In this document: in pieces, positions 1-8,713 of the stretch
Layout: every line of letters begins with the position of its first letter
How positions within the stretch are numbered: position 1 is the first letter of the stretch
From: an uncultured Pirellulaceae bacterium
Lineage (GTDB): Bacteria; Planctomycetota; Planctomycetia; Pirellulales; Pirellulaceae
DNA: 64,000 nt
Reading direction: 5' to 3'
Assembly: GCA_905480545.1 (NCBI GenBank)
Contig: CAJQQR010000038.1
Location: 42,632-106,631, forward strand
Notes under the pieces: model-generated
Seen by the model: only the letters and a program-made list of their open reading frames with translations
Database searches by the model: none
What the model was told of the DNA's origin: nothing
Made by a program: the position numbers and the translations under genes

Positions 1-91
1 GCAAGGCCTTGCGAGGATTATCGAATCCGAGAAGATGACGGTTCTTTGTAAAAAACTCGCTGACGGAAATACTTTTTTGGTCGGCTGCCAT
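1..91 (-). CDS. top6B: DNA topoisomerase VI subunit B, N-terminal fragment
   Basis: The minus strand reads M-A-A-D-Q-K then SISVSEFFTKNRHLLGFDNP and R-K-A-L before leaving the window. This matches the conserved start of the topoisomerase VI B subunit (SxxEFFxxN..LGF..P..AL), just before the GHKL ATPase domain with its ENSLDA-type motif, which would lie outside the window. Topo VI is an A2B2 type IIB topoisomerase; B binds ATP and A (Spo11-like) cuts DNA. The frame stays open upstream to a TTG at 193, which would add a basic leader (about 34 codons containing TKPRRRR), so the true start may be 193 rather than the ATG at 91. Only about 30 to 64 residues are visible, so the call rests on one strong motif. 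Confidence 0.75.
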   Translation of the reverse strand, partial: MAADQKSISVSEFFTKNRHLLGFDNPRKAL

Positions 92-193
92 GGACTCGGC
101 TGTGGCCCGGCGGCGACGCGGCTTGGTTGCGGTTGGCAACGTTTGATTCTCCTCAATGATTACGGTGCGATCCGTCGAATCGCCACCGATCAA

Positions 194-725
194 ATCTAAT
201 TGAGGGGATGGCTATTTGACGGCGAAGCGATTTCTATACTCCCAAAAGCATCGGTCTAAATGCTTTTGATTTTCAATCGCACGCTTCTTGATTGTTCTAG
301 GTTTGCTGTTTGGTGTGGCTGTGGTTCGGACACTTTGTTCGGACACTTTATGGACTGACTATTTTCTGCTTCTCAGGTCTAGTCAGCACCAACATTGGAT
401 CTGGACAAAAGATCAACGTGGATGTCAAAAAGAAATCGGAACGAAGGTGCCAATTATAGCGATTCCAGATATTCGGGCACAGTCGGTTTTAACGATTGTA
501 AAACACCTGCATCGGAATTCGCCGATCGAATCAGATGATTCCCTCAGAACCATTCTCGGCATCGCCGAAGAAGTAGATACTTTCACAAGATTTTGAAGTT
601 TCGGCTGGCAATTTCCACACGCGTTTGCCAGCAATGTTTTCGCCTGACGGATCAGGTCAAACAGCCATTCTGCAAATTCACTTGGTGCAGCGAAATCTGC
701 CACCGTTAAAGTTCAGGAGAGAACG
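194..725. other. Intergenic region, no convincing gene
   Basis: About 530 bp separate the divergent topoisomerase gene and the secreted-protein gene. Short open frames exist on both strands (288-596 plus, 425-703 minus), but neither has a recognisable motif or clear ribosome-binding site, and their composition looks random. It contains a perfect 13-bp tandem duplication at 324-349. Both promoters should lie here; I could not place them with confidence. Confidence 0.5.
324..349. repeat. 13-bp tandem duplication
   Basis: GTTCGGACACTTT occurs twice head to tail (324-336, 337-349) without mismatch. It is noncoding as far as I can tell. Confidence 0.85.
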
Positions 726-1286
726 ATGAAAAAGACCCTAAAACAACTCTCGTTGGTGGCCATCATCGCGTTATCGTGCTGGCAGTCAAGCTCTGCTCAA
801 GAGAAACCCGCGACGCCACCAAATCCGATTGCCCAGCCGGAGTCTGCCGCGTCCATCACCTCGGCACCAAAGGCTGCTTCAGGCACGCAGACACCACTTT
901 CCGCGGCAAGCAACACGCCCCTGCCAATGAACAGTCGCCCCGATGTTTTTTATAACTATTACTTGCAACCATCGATGGACGGAACGGCTGCGTCGATGTA
1001 CCCGGCGCCGTATCCCGTGCCTACAAATGTCGGCCGAAGTCACTACACTTATCAGCCACTTCTACCGCACGAATACATGTATCGTCACAACCGCGTTTAC
1101 TACACACCGCACGGTACACGTGACAACTTTTATGTCGATCCTTGCACTGATCGTGCAAATGGCACGTCCTATACCAAAACGTCTGTTAGGTACACATACG
1201 GATCAAACCGTCTGTCGCCAATGCCTTTCTCTCTCCCAAGCTTTGGTCTAAAACTGAGAAACGTTTCCGGTGCAACGTGTCGTTAG
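726..1286 (+). CDS. Small secreted Tyr/Pro-rich protein
   Basis: 186 residues beginning with a clear Sec signal peptide (M-K-K-T-L-K, hydrophobic core LSLVAIIALSCW, cleavage near SSAQ). Residues about 25-75 are Ala/Pro/Ser/Thr-rich and likely disordered. The rest is rich in Tyr, Pro and His with motifs such as YYLQPSMDGTAASMYPAPYP and TYQPLLPHEYMYRH. A GGAGAG ribosome-binding site lies a few bases before the ATG. No enzyme motif is visible. From memory, proteins with this QPSM.GTAA.MYPAP pattern recur in planctomycetes, often next to a second protein like the one that follows here, but I cannot name a function. A cell-surface or cell-wall role is inference only. Confidence 0.7.
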   Translation: MKKTLKQLSLVAIIALSCWQSSSAQEKPATPPNPIAQPESAASITSAPKAASGTQTPLSAASNTPLPMNSRPDVFYNYYLQPSMDGTAASMYPAPYPVPTNVGRSHYTYQPLLPHEYMYRHNRVYYTPHGTRDNFYVDPCTDRANGTSYTKTSVRYTYGSNRLSPMPFSLPSFGLKLRNVSGATCR

Positions 1287-1458
1287 AACAACCTGTTGTC
1301 GTGGGCAACTTGAACTTCGTGCAAACCCTCAAAGGCAGCCCGACGACTGCCTGTTAGGATTTTACGGCAGTCCGCCCCAGTCACCCCATCCATGTGAATA
1401 AGCGAATCAGGTTTCGCCGTTGCTCATTCACCGATCCGATTTTACTGAAGGAAAATTG

Positions 1459-1962
1459 ATGAAAACGAAAAGCTTCTTTTTCGCTTCAATCGTGATTGCG
1501 GGAGCAGCGGTATTTACTGCCGACGTTGCCGCCCAAGATTGTAGCGATGGAATTAATTGCGGAAAATACGGGAAATTCCAGGCGTTCCCTATCCGCGCCA
1601 AAAAAATGCTGAGCAGCGTTGGGCATCCGCATCCCGTTTATGCCCACAGTCGCGGCGGAATTACCGCAACAAGAACCCATCGCTGGAATCAAGCGCAAGC
1701 TCAACAACACTCTTGGCACCAGGGCTATTACCATCCCCAATACGGGCAACCGCTTGCATTGGTCGTTCCGCCAACAGCCAGTTTCCAAAGCTCTTATAGC
1801 TGGGGCGTAGGCAATACGCGAAGCATGCCGATCTACCACCAATATGGACGTCCATACCCGGGCACTGCTGGTGGAGCACACCCAGGCATGTACCAGCCGA
1901 CCCCAAGCCAACCGTGGAGCACCGATCAATTCGGAGTATATTACTCGCGAGCGCCGTGGTAG
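1459..1962 (+). CDS. Small secreted His/Tyr/Gln-rich protein
   Basis: 167 residues if started at the ATG at 1459, which has AAGGAAA upstream and opens a signal peptide (KTKSFFFASIVIAGAAVFTA, then DVAAQ). An in-frame start at 1420 would put the signal peptide inside the protein, so I prefer 1459. The mature part has two early Cys (DCSDGINC), a basic stretch and a Pro/Gly/Tyr-rich C-terminus (VVPPTASFQSSYSWGVGNTR, HQYGRPYPG). It is probably exported with its upstream neighbour and may share its role, since the two are co-directional and a strong terminator follows. Function unknown. The stop codon lies within a 15-bp tandem duplication. Confidence 0.7.
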   Translation: MKTKSFFFASIVIAGAAVFTADVAAQDCSDGINCGKYGKFQAFPIRAKKMLSSVGHPHPVYAHSRGGITATRTHRWNQAQAQQHSWHQGYYHPQYGQPLALVVPPTASFQSSYSWGVGNTRSMPIYHQYGRPYPGTAGGAHPGMYQPTPSQPWSTDQFGVYYSRAPW

Positions 1963-1990
1963 AAGCATCCGTGGTAGAAGCATCCGTGGT
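1956..1990. repeat. 15-bp tandem duplication over a stop codon
   Basis: GTGGTAGAAGCATCC is present at 1956-1970 and 1971-1985, followed by a partial third copy (GTGGT). The first copy contains the TAG stop of the preceding gene, so the duplication does not lengthen the protein. Confidence 0.85.
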
Positions 1991-2058
1991 TACGGGAGCT
2001 CGACCAACCGGCTTGCATTGTATGAAGTCATACAAGTCGATGACATGAACTCAAAGAG

Positions 2059-2089
2059 AAAAAGGCGAGCCACTGGCTCGCCTTTTTTG
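2059..2089. terminator. Bidirectional rho-independent terminator
   Basis: An 8-bp perfect stem (GGCGAGCC at 2064-2071, GGCTCGCC at 2075-2082, 3-nt loop) is flanked by an A run upstream and six T downstream. It lies between the convergent secreted-protein gene and the SEC-C/TPR gene and can serve both. Confidence 0.9.
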
Positions 2090-2118
2090 TTTGAATCTAT
2101 TCTGAGCACAATGCCCCA

Positions 2119-4296
2119 TTAGTCCATTCCTGGAATCCAGAGTTTTTTCTCTTGCTTTGCCTCGGCCTTGGTTTCAGGTTCAGCAGCAACACCCGCTCCG
2201 CCCATTCCCCCATCCGGCGCCCAGGCGTACTGCGATTCGCTTGGCCCGGCTTGTTCATTCATCGCGGCCGGAGCACCCGCTTGTGAACGAGGGTTCCCCT
2301 GAGGGTCAACAATTCCGAATCGGACTAGCACTCGCATCAGTTCACTGGAAATCCCCGGTTCACTTATGTATTTTGTTTCGATCTCCCGAATCAAATCTGG
2401 CACTCGATCAAAATCGCTTCTTTCAATCCGCGTTTCTAATTCTGCAATTAAGGTTCTTGCAGGTGATTGCTTCTTGCCAATGCAATAACTTCGGGCTTTT
2501 TGAATGTAGCCAATTGCATCATCGAGCTTGGTTTGCATTCGCGAAAGCATCAGATAAACGCTCGATTTATCGATTTTCTCTTCAAGTGAATCTCGATTCA
2601 ACAGCTCGTGACAAATGCCGGTCAATGCACTCCAGGCAGCAGTCATTGCTGCCCGTTGAAATAACGCCACCAGTTCATCATCCGGAACACCGGCGAGTTC
2701 AAGCTGCGACATCCGGACGATCGACAAATGCCGATAGTCTTCGATTTCCTCATGCTTGAACGTCTTCCGGACCGGAACCTCGAGCTTTTGCCTGACCTCA
2801 TCCAAATCGACTTCAATTGCAACCTGATGATCGGTCGAAAGCTCAAGCAATAACACCGACGCTGCTAACGCAATTCGATATTTTTCCTGACCGATGACGT
2901 CAATCGGTGCTTTGTCACCCAGCGAAGCTTGAGGCAGTTTTGGCCAAACTTCCAACATGATTTCCCGGCGTTGCTCTTTGAGCAATTGGTTCTGAGTTTC
3001 TTGCGATGTACCTTCCGGGAAACGCCAATCCCAAGTTAACGCATCTGAAAGCTTGGTGACCTGAGAAATGACTTTCGATTCTTTTTCATCGCTGATGCAA
3101 TCACCGACGACCTCCTTCAGCTTTGTGATCTTGTCGTCATATTGGTCGTTCTTGGTCGTCATGACCAGGATGCGAGCCTCAGCATCGGTTTGCTTCCCGA
3201 AAACATAAAACGAAACACAAACATTGGGAACGTCTTCTCGGGTTAGATTTTCCACCGATTCAGGGCTGACTTTATCAAACACGAGATAAGCACTTCGCGG
3301 CTTGGGTTGATCGCCGGGAAATCTCTCTTCGTCAACGGGAATGCTTTCACACCGCTTATCTGACACCAATATCTCATTCAACTTTTCCTGATCAGTAATT
3401 TCAAAAGTTGCAGCGACAACATCAAGCAATTCTGATTCCAATTCCGGGTCGATCAACTGCGCAAAGGCTTCTGCCTCAACCGCATCTTCAAACTCAACGC
3501 CAGGCGTATGAGCGTAGTCACTCCAAGATTCAGCCATATCTTCCGCGGTGCCAAGGCAGTTTTGAAAGACCGCAATATTTCGACGAATCACCGGCTCGTT
3601 AGGATATTTTTCATCCACTTCTTGCAGCAGCTCAACCGCACTCAACCAACGGCCGCGGCTTCCCAATTCCAGAGCCGTTTGACAATCATTCTTCCAGGGT
3701 GCATCCTCCGGCGGAGTTGATGTCGGATTTTCTACCTTCATCAACAAAGGAATTTTCGGACTGGTATAGGTTTGCATAATCAGACGAGAAATCTTTTCGT
3801 CTTCTTCCTGACTGTAGCCTTGGTACAGCTGTAAATGGTTTCGAGCCGCAATCACACGGCCGGACTGCAAAAGCGAAATGCCGACAATTCGGATTGCCTC
3901 AATGACCGAATAAGGAATATTGTCGCCAATTAAATCGAGACATTGCTGCAGTTTGTCAACGGCGTTGTCGAGCTCCCCCGCCGCAGCGTCGAGCAATCCG
4001 TGGTTCGCAAGGGCAATCGGATTGTCCGGGTTCTTTTTCAGAACTTGCTTTGAAGTCTCCCGTGCTTTTTCTTCCTCGCCAAGCTGCAGCAGAATATTCG
4101 TTTTGATATTCAGCAAGCAATCTTTGTCACCCTTCTTTTCGATTGCGTTGTTGACGTGATCCAATGCAGCGACGCGTTGGTCACCCTGAAGTGCTGTCAG
4201 GACCTTATTGATTTCCGGCAACACGTCCCGCGCGCAACAAAACTTCACCTTTTTGTTGCTACCGCATGGGCATAGTTGATATTGATCGATACTCAT
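2119..4296 (-). CDS. SEC-C motif and TPR-repeat protein
   Basis: 725 residues. The N-terminus holds a SEC-C zinc motif (CPCGSNKKVKFCC, residues about 9-21), the metal-binding element also found at the end of SecA. It is followed by TPR-like helical repeats (about 25-280, e.g. NPDNPIALANHGLLDAAAGE), a middle region without recognised motifs, another helical block, and a low-complexity tail ending KLWIPGMD. No signal peptide, so it should be cytosolic. SEC-C modules usually mediate interactions, for example with the translation or export machinery; the partner cannot be told here. The gene stands alone with a strong terminator behind it. Confidence 0.75.
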   Translation of the reverse strand: MSIDQYQLCPCGSNKKVKFCCARDVLPEINKVLTALQGDQRVAALDHVNNAIEKKGDKDCLLNIKTNILLQLGEEEKARETSKQVLKKNPDNPIALANHGLLDAAAGELDNAVDKLQQCLDLIGDNIPYSVIEAIRIVGISLLQSGRVIAARNHLQLYQGYSQEEDEKISRLIMQTYTSPKIPLLMKVENPTSTPPEDAPWKNDCQTALELGSRGRWLSAVELLQEVDEKYPNEPVIRRNIAVFQNCLGTAEDMAESWSDYAHTPGVEFEDAVEAEAFAQLIDPELESELLDVVAATFEITDQEKLNEILVSDKRCESIPVDEERFPGDQPKPRSAYLVFDKVSPESVENLTREDVPNVCVSFYVFGKQTDAEARILVMTTKNDQYDDKITKLKEVVGDCISDEKESKVISQVTKLSDALTWDWRFPEGTSQETQNQLLKEQRREIMLEVWPKLPQASLGDKAPIDVIGQEKYRIALAASVLLLELSTDHQVAIEVDLDEVRQKLEVPVRKTFKHEEIEDYRHLSIVRMSQLELAGVPDDELVALFQRAAMTAAWSALTGICHELLNRDSLEEKIDKSSVYLMLSRMQTKLDDAIGYIQKARSYCIGKKQSPARTLIAELETRIERSDFDRVPDLIREIETKYISEPGISSELMRVLVRFGIVDPQGNPRSQAGAPAAMNEQAGPSESQYAWAPDGGMGGAGVAAEPETKAEAKQEKKLWIPGMD

Positions 4297-4651
4297 AAAC
4301 TCTTGTCTTTGAAGGGCAAATTCTTCTTGAATTCACCAAATATGAAAATCTTGATCACATCGATCAAGCAATGGAGAATCGCGTTAAACACTTGAATTTA
4401 CGCGATTTCGAGTCATTTCGAAAGTCGATCGTTTGAGATAAGTCGTTAATTAATCTGGCTATTTCCGATGCAAATACGAACACGGTCCACCAAAGGACAC
4501 GAGACCGAATTCAAACAGTGTTACAAATTGCTTACAAAATGAGAGCACCAAAAGCGTGATCAACATTTCCCGGAATGGTAAAACGGCATAACATTCACGA
4601 CAGAGTCGCTTCGAAATTTTTACCGAACGCCACAGAATCGCTGAGGAATCG
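4297..4651. other. AT-rich divergent intergenic region
   Basis: Divergent promoter region between the SEC-C/TPR gene and the secreted peptidase gene. I see no gene, strong hairpin or repeat in it. Confidence 0.5.
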
Positions 4652-5668
4652 ATGCAGAAAAACATGTTTTCAGCTCAACGCCGCTTTGACCCATTGTGCC
4701 TTTTGATTGTTCTTCTATTTCAAATCGTGTTTGGTGAAAAACTGTTTGCCCAAACTAATATCAACCACTCAAAACTCAGCTCGGAAAACCTCAGCTCGGA
4801 AAACCTGGCGAGACCCCTCTACATTGCGACGTCACATAAGGCCAATGCCATCGTCCCTACGGATGTCGCGTCAAACGTAAATGAGTTCACGACCGCAGAT
4901 TACCAAAAACACGTCGGCGAACTGCGGAAAAAAATCCCCTCCAATGATTTTCACATCGTTTTGCAAAAACCGTTCATTGTGATCGGCGATGAGTCTCTTG
5001 AACGCGTACGAAGTCGCTCCCTCTACACAGTTAAATGGGCCGTCGATTTATTAAAAAAGGACTTCTTCAAAAAGAACCCGAATCAAATCATTGACATTTG
5101 GTTGTTCAAAAACAAACGAAGCTACGAGAAACATTGCAAAGAAATTTTTGATATCACGCCCTCAACGCCTTACGGTTTTTACTCGTCGACCAAAAAAGCA
5201 CTCATCATGAACATCTCAACGGGAGGCGGAACCCTAGTTCATGAGATCGTTCATCCATTTATCGAATCGAACTTCCCAAATTGTCCGTCTTGGTTTAACG
5301 AAGGACTTGCGTCACTCTACGAACAAAGCAAGGAAGAAAACAAGAAGATTGTAGGTTTAACCAATTGGCGATTGCGTGGCTTGCAAATCCATATCAAAGA
5401 CAACAAAGTCCCCTCCTTTAAAGAACTTTGCTCCACATCGACCTACCAGTTCTATCAACAAGACCCCGGTACGAATTATTCGCAGGCCCGGTACCTGTGT
5501 TATTTTCTCCAACAAAAGGGGAAATTGCGAACGTTCTATCACGAGTTTGTCCGAAATTCAAAATCTGATCCAACCGGTTTTGAGACTTTGAAAAAAGTGC
5601 TAGGCGAGACCGACATGGATGACTTCAAGAAGAAATGGGAGAGGTCGACCATGGAATTACGCTTCTGA
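4652..5668 (+). CDS. Secreted HExxH metallopeptidase (peptidase MA / DUF1570-like)
   Basis: 338 residues with a signal peptide (hydrophobic core LCLLIVLLFQIVFG, cleavage near LFAQ). The active-site motif is HEIVH, preceded by GGGTLV, and about 18 residues further on WFNEGLASLYE supplies the third zinc ligand Glu: the HExxH...E arrangement of gluzincins. The protein is therefore probably an exported zinc peptidase. The region just after the signal peptide carries a duplicated pentapeptide (LSSEN twice) from a 15-bp DNA duplication. GAGGAATC precedes the ATG. Substrate unknown; the neighbours give no clue. Confidence 0.75.
   Translation: MQKNMFSAQRRFDPLCLLIVLLFQIVFGEKLFAQTNINHSKLSSENLSSENLARPLYIATSHKANAIVPTDVASNVNEFTTADYQKHVGELRKKIPSNDFHIVLQKPFIVIGDESLERVRSRSLYTVKWAVDLLKKDFFKKNPNQIIDIWLFKNKRSYEKHCKEIFDITPSTPYGFYSSTKKALIMNISTGGGTLVHEIVHPFIESNFPNCPSWFNEGLASLYEQSKEENKKIVGLTNWRLRGLQIHIKDNKVPSFKELCSTSTYQFYQQDPGTNYSQARYLCYFLQQKGKLRTFYHEFVRNSKSDPTGFETLKKVLGETDMDDFKKKWERSTMELRF
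4775..4804. repeat. 15-bp in-frame tandem duplication
   Basis: CTCAGCTCGGAAAAC occurs twice exactly (4775-4789, 4790-4804) inside the peptidase gene and duplicates five residues near the mature N-terminus. Confidence 0.85.
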
Positions 5669-6599
5669 ATTAACCACCATTATTTCCGCTGAAATCAAAG
5701 GCAATATCTACGGCACCTCACACGCCAAAGGACATCGTAAGCTTTGTTCTGAGCTTCCCGCCCCGAGAGATACCGTGGTAAATGTCACTTAAAAATCGCG
5801 ATCAAAGATTGCATGAGAAACACATCGGCCTGCATCGCCCATATCCAAGCGGATGCCTACATCCATCCACCACTGCAACGCAGTGACTCACTGGAGCCAA
5901 GGGTGCAATCCACCGGTTTTCGTCGTCAACAAAATGGAACCACCAATGTGATGGCATTCAAGAAGTTGAAAAATGACGTATCGAAGATTATCAAAATCGG
6001 AATTGGGCATGTGACGAACGCACCCCAACGAAAATTGATGTCGCAGCAATTTGTATCACAAGCACCGCAGTGACTTCCTAATACTGACCGCCGTGATCAG
6101 CGTTACAGCTCCTGCGGGAGGTGGTCGGACCAACGGCTGTGATTCTCTTTTATTTTTCCCCAACCGATGCTGATTGTCGGTGATAGATCCACATTCCACT
6201 GACGACTAAAAAAGTAAAAACGCAATAGGAAATCAACAGCATTAGATTCAACCTTCGAAGAACTTTTCAGATGACGAAGGCAATGGAATAGCAACCACAA
6301 TGCCAATTTCGTTTTCAGCAACGGAAACATCGAATATCGCGGGTTTTTTCGCCTTGGCAGCATCCCATTATGAAAATTCCATGTTGCCTTTCCACATCAG
6401 GTTGCTTTTTCGAAACACCAATACTCCCCGAACCTCGATGGGACAGCGTTGGTTACATCGCGCTGAAAACCGCTGCTATCTTTTTTGCAACCCCGCGACA
6501 TCAAGACCACTCCGATACTTCGGTTGATTGCTCACTTTCAATCCCATCACGCGACCGATGCACACCCTGTCCTTGCCAAGCAGTGCAATGGTGATAAAT
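5669..6599. other. About 0.9 kb without a convincing gene
   Basis: Open frames of about 86 codons exist (5813-6073 plus, 6103-6363 minus) but have no recognisable domain, no good ribosome-binding site and irregular composition. It may hold decayed sequence; I found no insertion-sequence ends or tRNA. Confidence 0.45.
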
Positions 6600-6667
6600 T
6601 TTCAATTATATGAAACATTTCTTTCACAAAGCGATTGAAAACAATCGTCTTTCGGTGCATACTTTCA
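6600..6667. promoter_or_regulatory. Cluster of TTTCA/TGAAA half-sites, candidate DeoR operator
   Basis: Upstream of the regulator gene are TTTCA-N6-TGAAA (6600-6615) and TTTCA-N9-TGAAA (6622-6640), plus one more TTTCA at 6663-6667. DeoR-family sugar regulators bind repeated or inverted TTTC/GAAA-rich elements, so autoregulation and control of the BMC operon through this cluster is plausible. It is inference from half-site clustering only. Confidence 0.4.
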
Positions 6668-6701
6668 TCATTCGACCATTCAGGCAATCTAGGGAAAATA
6701 G

Positions 6702-7460
6702 ATGACTGACAATCGACGTTCTCATTTGCTTGAAATCGTGCGGACTAAAGGCTTTGCGTCAACGCAAGAGTTAGTTCGAGTGGTTGACGGATCGGAATCC
6801 ACGATTCGCCGTGATTTGGAGCATTTTGAGAATTTAGGCGAGATCAAACGGACTCATGGTGGTGTTTTTTACACTGGATCCGAACCCAAACTTGCACATT
6901 TTGAACGAAATCAATCACAGAACATCGACAAAAAGCGAGAAATCGCAGCCTTAGCGGCGGACCTTGTCGACGACGGTGACACAATATTGCTTGACGGCGG
7001 AAGCACAACATTTGAATTAGCGCAGCAACTGTCGGGACGGCCACTTCAGGTCGTCACAAACTCGTTGCCCGTTTCGAATCTTTTCATCGCGAATCACGAT
7101 GCTGACTTGGTGATGCTTGGCGGAAACGTTCATTTGCGAACAGGAACAACGATTGGCCCTTACGCAAATCAAATGTTGGGTGAACTCAATTGCCGGCTGG
7201 CATTTTTAAGTGTGGCCGGAATCCACGATGATGGTTTCTACAACAGTAATTTCCTGTTGGTCGAAACCGAGAAGGCGATGATGGCGGCTGCAGACGAGGT
7301 CATCGTGATCGCAGACAGTACAAAGTTCGGAAAAAAGTCGCTTGCACGATTGTGTGAGCTAAGCTCAGTACAAAAGCTTGTCGTAGATTCTGGAATCGAT
7401 GACGAGTGGAAAAACCGAATAACCGATGCAGGCGTCAAATTGATTGTATCAGGCGTGTAA
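6702..7460 (+). CDS. DeoR-family transcriptional regulator of the BMC locus
   Basis: 252 residues, usual for the family. The N-terminus is a DeoR winged helix-turn-helix (about 5-57, with RRDLEHFENLGEIKRTHGG). The C-terminal sensor domain has the DeoR signature DGGSTTFELAQQL, then TNSLPVSNLF and the sugar-phosphate-binding fold of the phosphosugar isomerase type. Such regulators usually repress sugar catabolism genes and are released by a phosphorylated intermediate; here a fuculose/rhamnulose phosphate or lactaldehyde-related signal would fit. It is co-directional with and about 90 bp upstream of pduL. Its position at the head of a microcompartment operon matches the arrangement known from other planctomycetes. 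Confidence 0.9.
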   Translation: MTDNRRSHLLEIVRTKGFASTQELVRVVDGSESTIRRDLEHFENLGEIKRTHGGVFYTGSEPKLAHFERNQSQNIDKKREIAALAADLVDDGDTILLDGGSTTFELAQQLSGRPLQVVTNSLPVSNLFIANHDADLVMLGGNVHLRTGTTIGPYANQMLGELNCRLAFLSVAGIHDDGFYNSNFLLVETEKAMMAAADEVIVIADSTKFGKKSLARLCELSSVQKLVVDSGIDDEWKNRITDAGVKLIVSGV

Positions 7461-7480
7461 AAAAAGTGCACAAACATCTT

Positions 7481-7510
7481 TTTTGAGCGTCCACTCATTT
7501 GTACTCAAAA
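7481..7510. promoter_or_regulatory. Inverted repeat between regulator and BMC operon
   Basis: TTTTGAG (7481-7487) and CTCAAAA (7504-7510) form a 7-bp inverted repeat with a 16-nt spacer in the 90-bp gap before pduL. It could be an operator or part of the operon promoter region. The arms are short, so chance cannot be excluded. Confidence 0.3.
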
Positions 7511-7550
7511 CACAAACTAATCGAAACAACCTCGACAAGAACTCGACACA

Positions 7551-8246
7551 ATGAATTCGACTACAATCGACCGAAACACGATTGAGAAAATCGTGCGACA
7601 ACTTGTCTATCAACAAGACAATACATCTGAGTCCTCATCGACCAAACCCGAACTGCGAGTCAGCATTTCTGCACGACACATCCATCTGACCGATGAGCAT
7701 GTCGAGCAACTATTTGGCCCGGGCAAGACGCTAACTCCTGAAAAGGATTTGTATCAAGACGGTTTTTTCGCTGCTGCGGAAACGGTCATGGTCGTTGGTC
7801 CACGCAAACGCATGCTTCCCACGGTAAGAGTTCTGGGGCCTACTAGAAATTTCTCTCAAGTCGAATTGGCCTACACGGACGCAATCTCTTTGGGCATCGA
7901 CGCACCGATTCGGCATAGCGGTGATATCGAGGGAACTCCGGGCTGCCTTTTGGTCGGCCCTCATGGCGCGGTCGAATTGAAACAGGGTGTGATCCGCGCC
8001 GCTCGGCATGTGCACATGAACCAAGATCATGCTGGTTACTTTGGTGTGAAAAAAGGCGACTTCATGAAACTGAAGATCAAGTCACCTGAATGCTCAGTCG
8101 TTTTCGAGGACGTACTCGTTCGAGCCGACGACACCAGCAAACTCGAAGTCCACATTGATACAGATGAAGGCAACGCCTGTGCTCTTGATCTGGCATCCAA
8201 AGTCGAACTGGTCAAACAGGACTGCTCATGTGGCTGCAAAAAATAA
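7551..8246 (+). CDS. pduL: PduL-type phosphotransacylase (microcompartment cargo)
   Basis: 231 residues. It converts acyl-CoA plus phosphate to acyl phosphate plus CoA, recycling CoA inside the shell; here lactyl-CoA or propionyl-CoA is the likely substrate. The two PduL half-domains each carry a histidine zinc motif: SARHIHLT (H43, H45) and AARHVHMN (H153, H155, with H160 nearby). Residues 1-22 form an amphipathic helix ([16 protein letters not shown]) followed by a Ser/Thr-rich linker, the typical N-terminal encapsulation peptide. An unusual feature is the extreme C-terminus, which ends C-S-C-G-C-K-K with three closely spaced cysteines. First gene of the BMC operon, followed by the shell genes. 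Confidence 0.93.
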   Translation: MNSTTIDRNTIEKIVRQLVYQQDNTSESSSTKPELRVSISARHIHLTDEHVEQLFGPGKTLTPEKDLYQDGFFAAAETVMVVGPRKRMLPTVRVLGPTRNFSQVELAYTDAISLGIDAPIRHSGDIEGTPGCLLVGPHGAVELKQGVIRAARHVHMNQDHAGYFGVKKGDFMKLKIKSPECSVVFEDVLVRADDTSKLEVHIDTDEGNACALDLASKVELVKQDCSCGCKK

Positions 8247-8304
8247 CGAAGACAATTTTTCTGACGATTTAGAACAACTTTCACTTTTTTCGGAGACCTA
8301 TCAA

Positions 8305-8613
8305 ATGGCCAAAGCCTTACAGTCGCTGGGCATGATCGAAACCAAAGGCTTCATCGCCTTGATTGAAGCCTCGGATGCGATGCTTAAAGCTGCAGACGTG
8401 CAATTCCTTGGTTGGGACAAAGTTGGCAGCGCACTTGTTGCTGCGTTTGTCACCGGTGATGTTGCAGCGGTAAAAGCTGCGACCGATGCTGGCGCTGCTG
8501 CTGCAAGCCGCGTTGGCGAAGTCGTGAGCGTTCAAGTCCTTCCACGACCTCACGAAGACCTACCAACTATTTTGCCTAAGCTCAAATTCGGAACTTCGCG
8601 AGCAGCAAAGTAA
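8305..8613 (+). CDS. BMC-H hexameric shell protein (PduA-like)
   Basis: 102 residues from the ATG at 8305; an open frame further upstream overlaps pduL and is not credible as protein. The sequence follows the BMC-H fold closely: [37 protein letters not shown] and [15 protein letters not shown]. The central pore loop reads KVGSALV where PduA has KIGSGLV, so the pore should be small and polar. These subunits form the flat hexagonal facets and let small metabolites through. The C-terminal tail after the fold ([10 protein letters not shown]) is basic. It lies 58 bp after pduL and 100 bp before a second, shorter BMC-H gene. Confidence 0.93.
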   Translation: MAKALQSLGMIETKGFIALIEASDAMLKAADVQFLGWDKVGSALVAAFVTGDVAAVKAATDAGAAAASRVGEVVSVQVLPRPHEDLPTILPKLKFGTSRAAK

Positions 8614-8713
8614 CGAATCCAAGCCAAGCATCAGATCTCTGATGTATCGCGTCAACATTCAGCAAAACATCATTGCCAATAAACGTTAATTAAAACAAAT
8701 CAAGGAAAGCAAA

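Noticed and set aside
2..199. Open plus-strand frame of 65 codons at the left edge
   Set aside because: The opposite strand encodes a recognisable topoisomerase VI B N-terminus over the same bases, so this frame is a shadow.
425..703. Minus-strand 92-codon frame in the gap before the first secreted protein
   Set aside because: No motif, no ribosome-binding site, and it overlaps a similarly long frame on the other strand.
5813..6363. Two 86-codon frames in the gap before the DeoR gene
   Set aside because: Irregular composition and no recognisable domain; I looked for transposase or toxin-antitoxin features and saw none.
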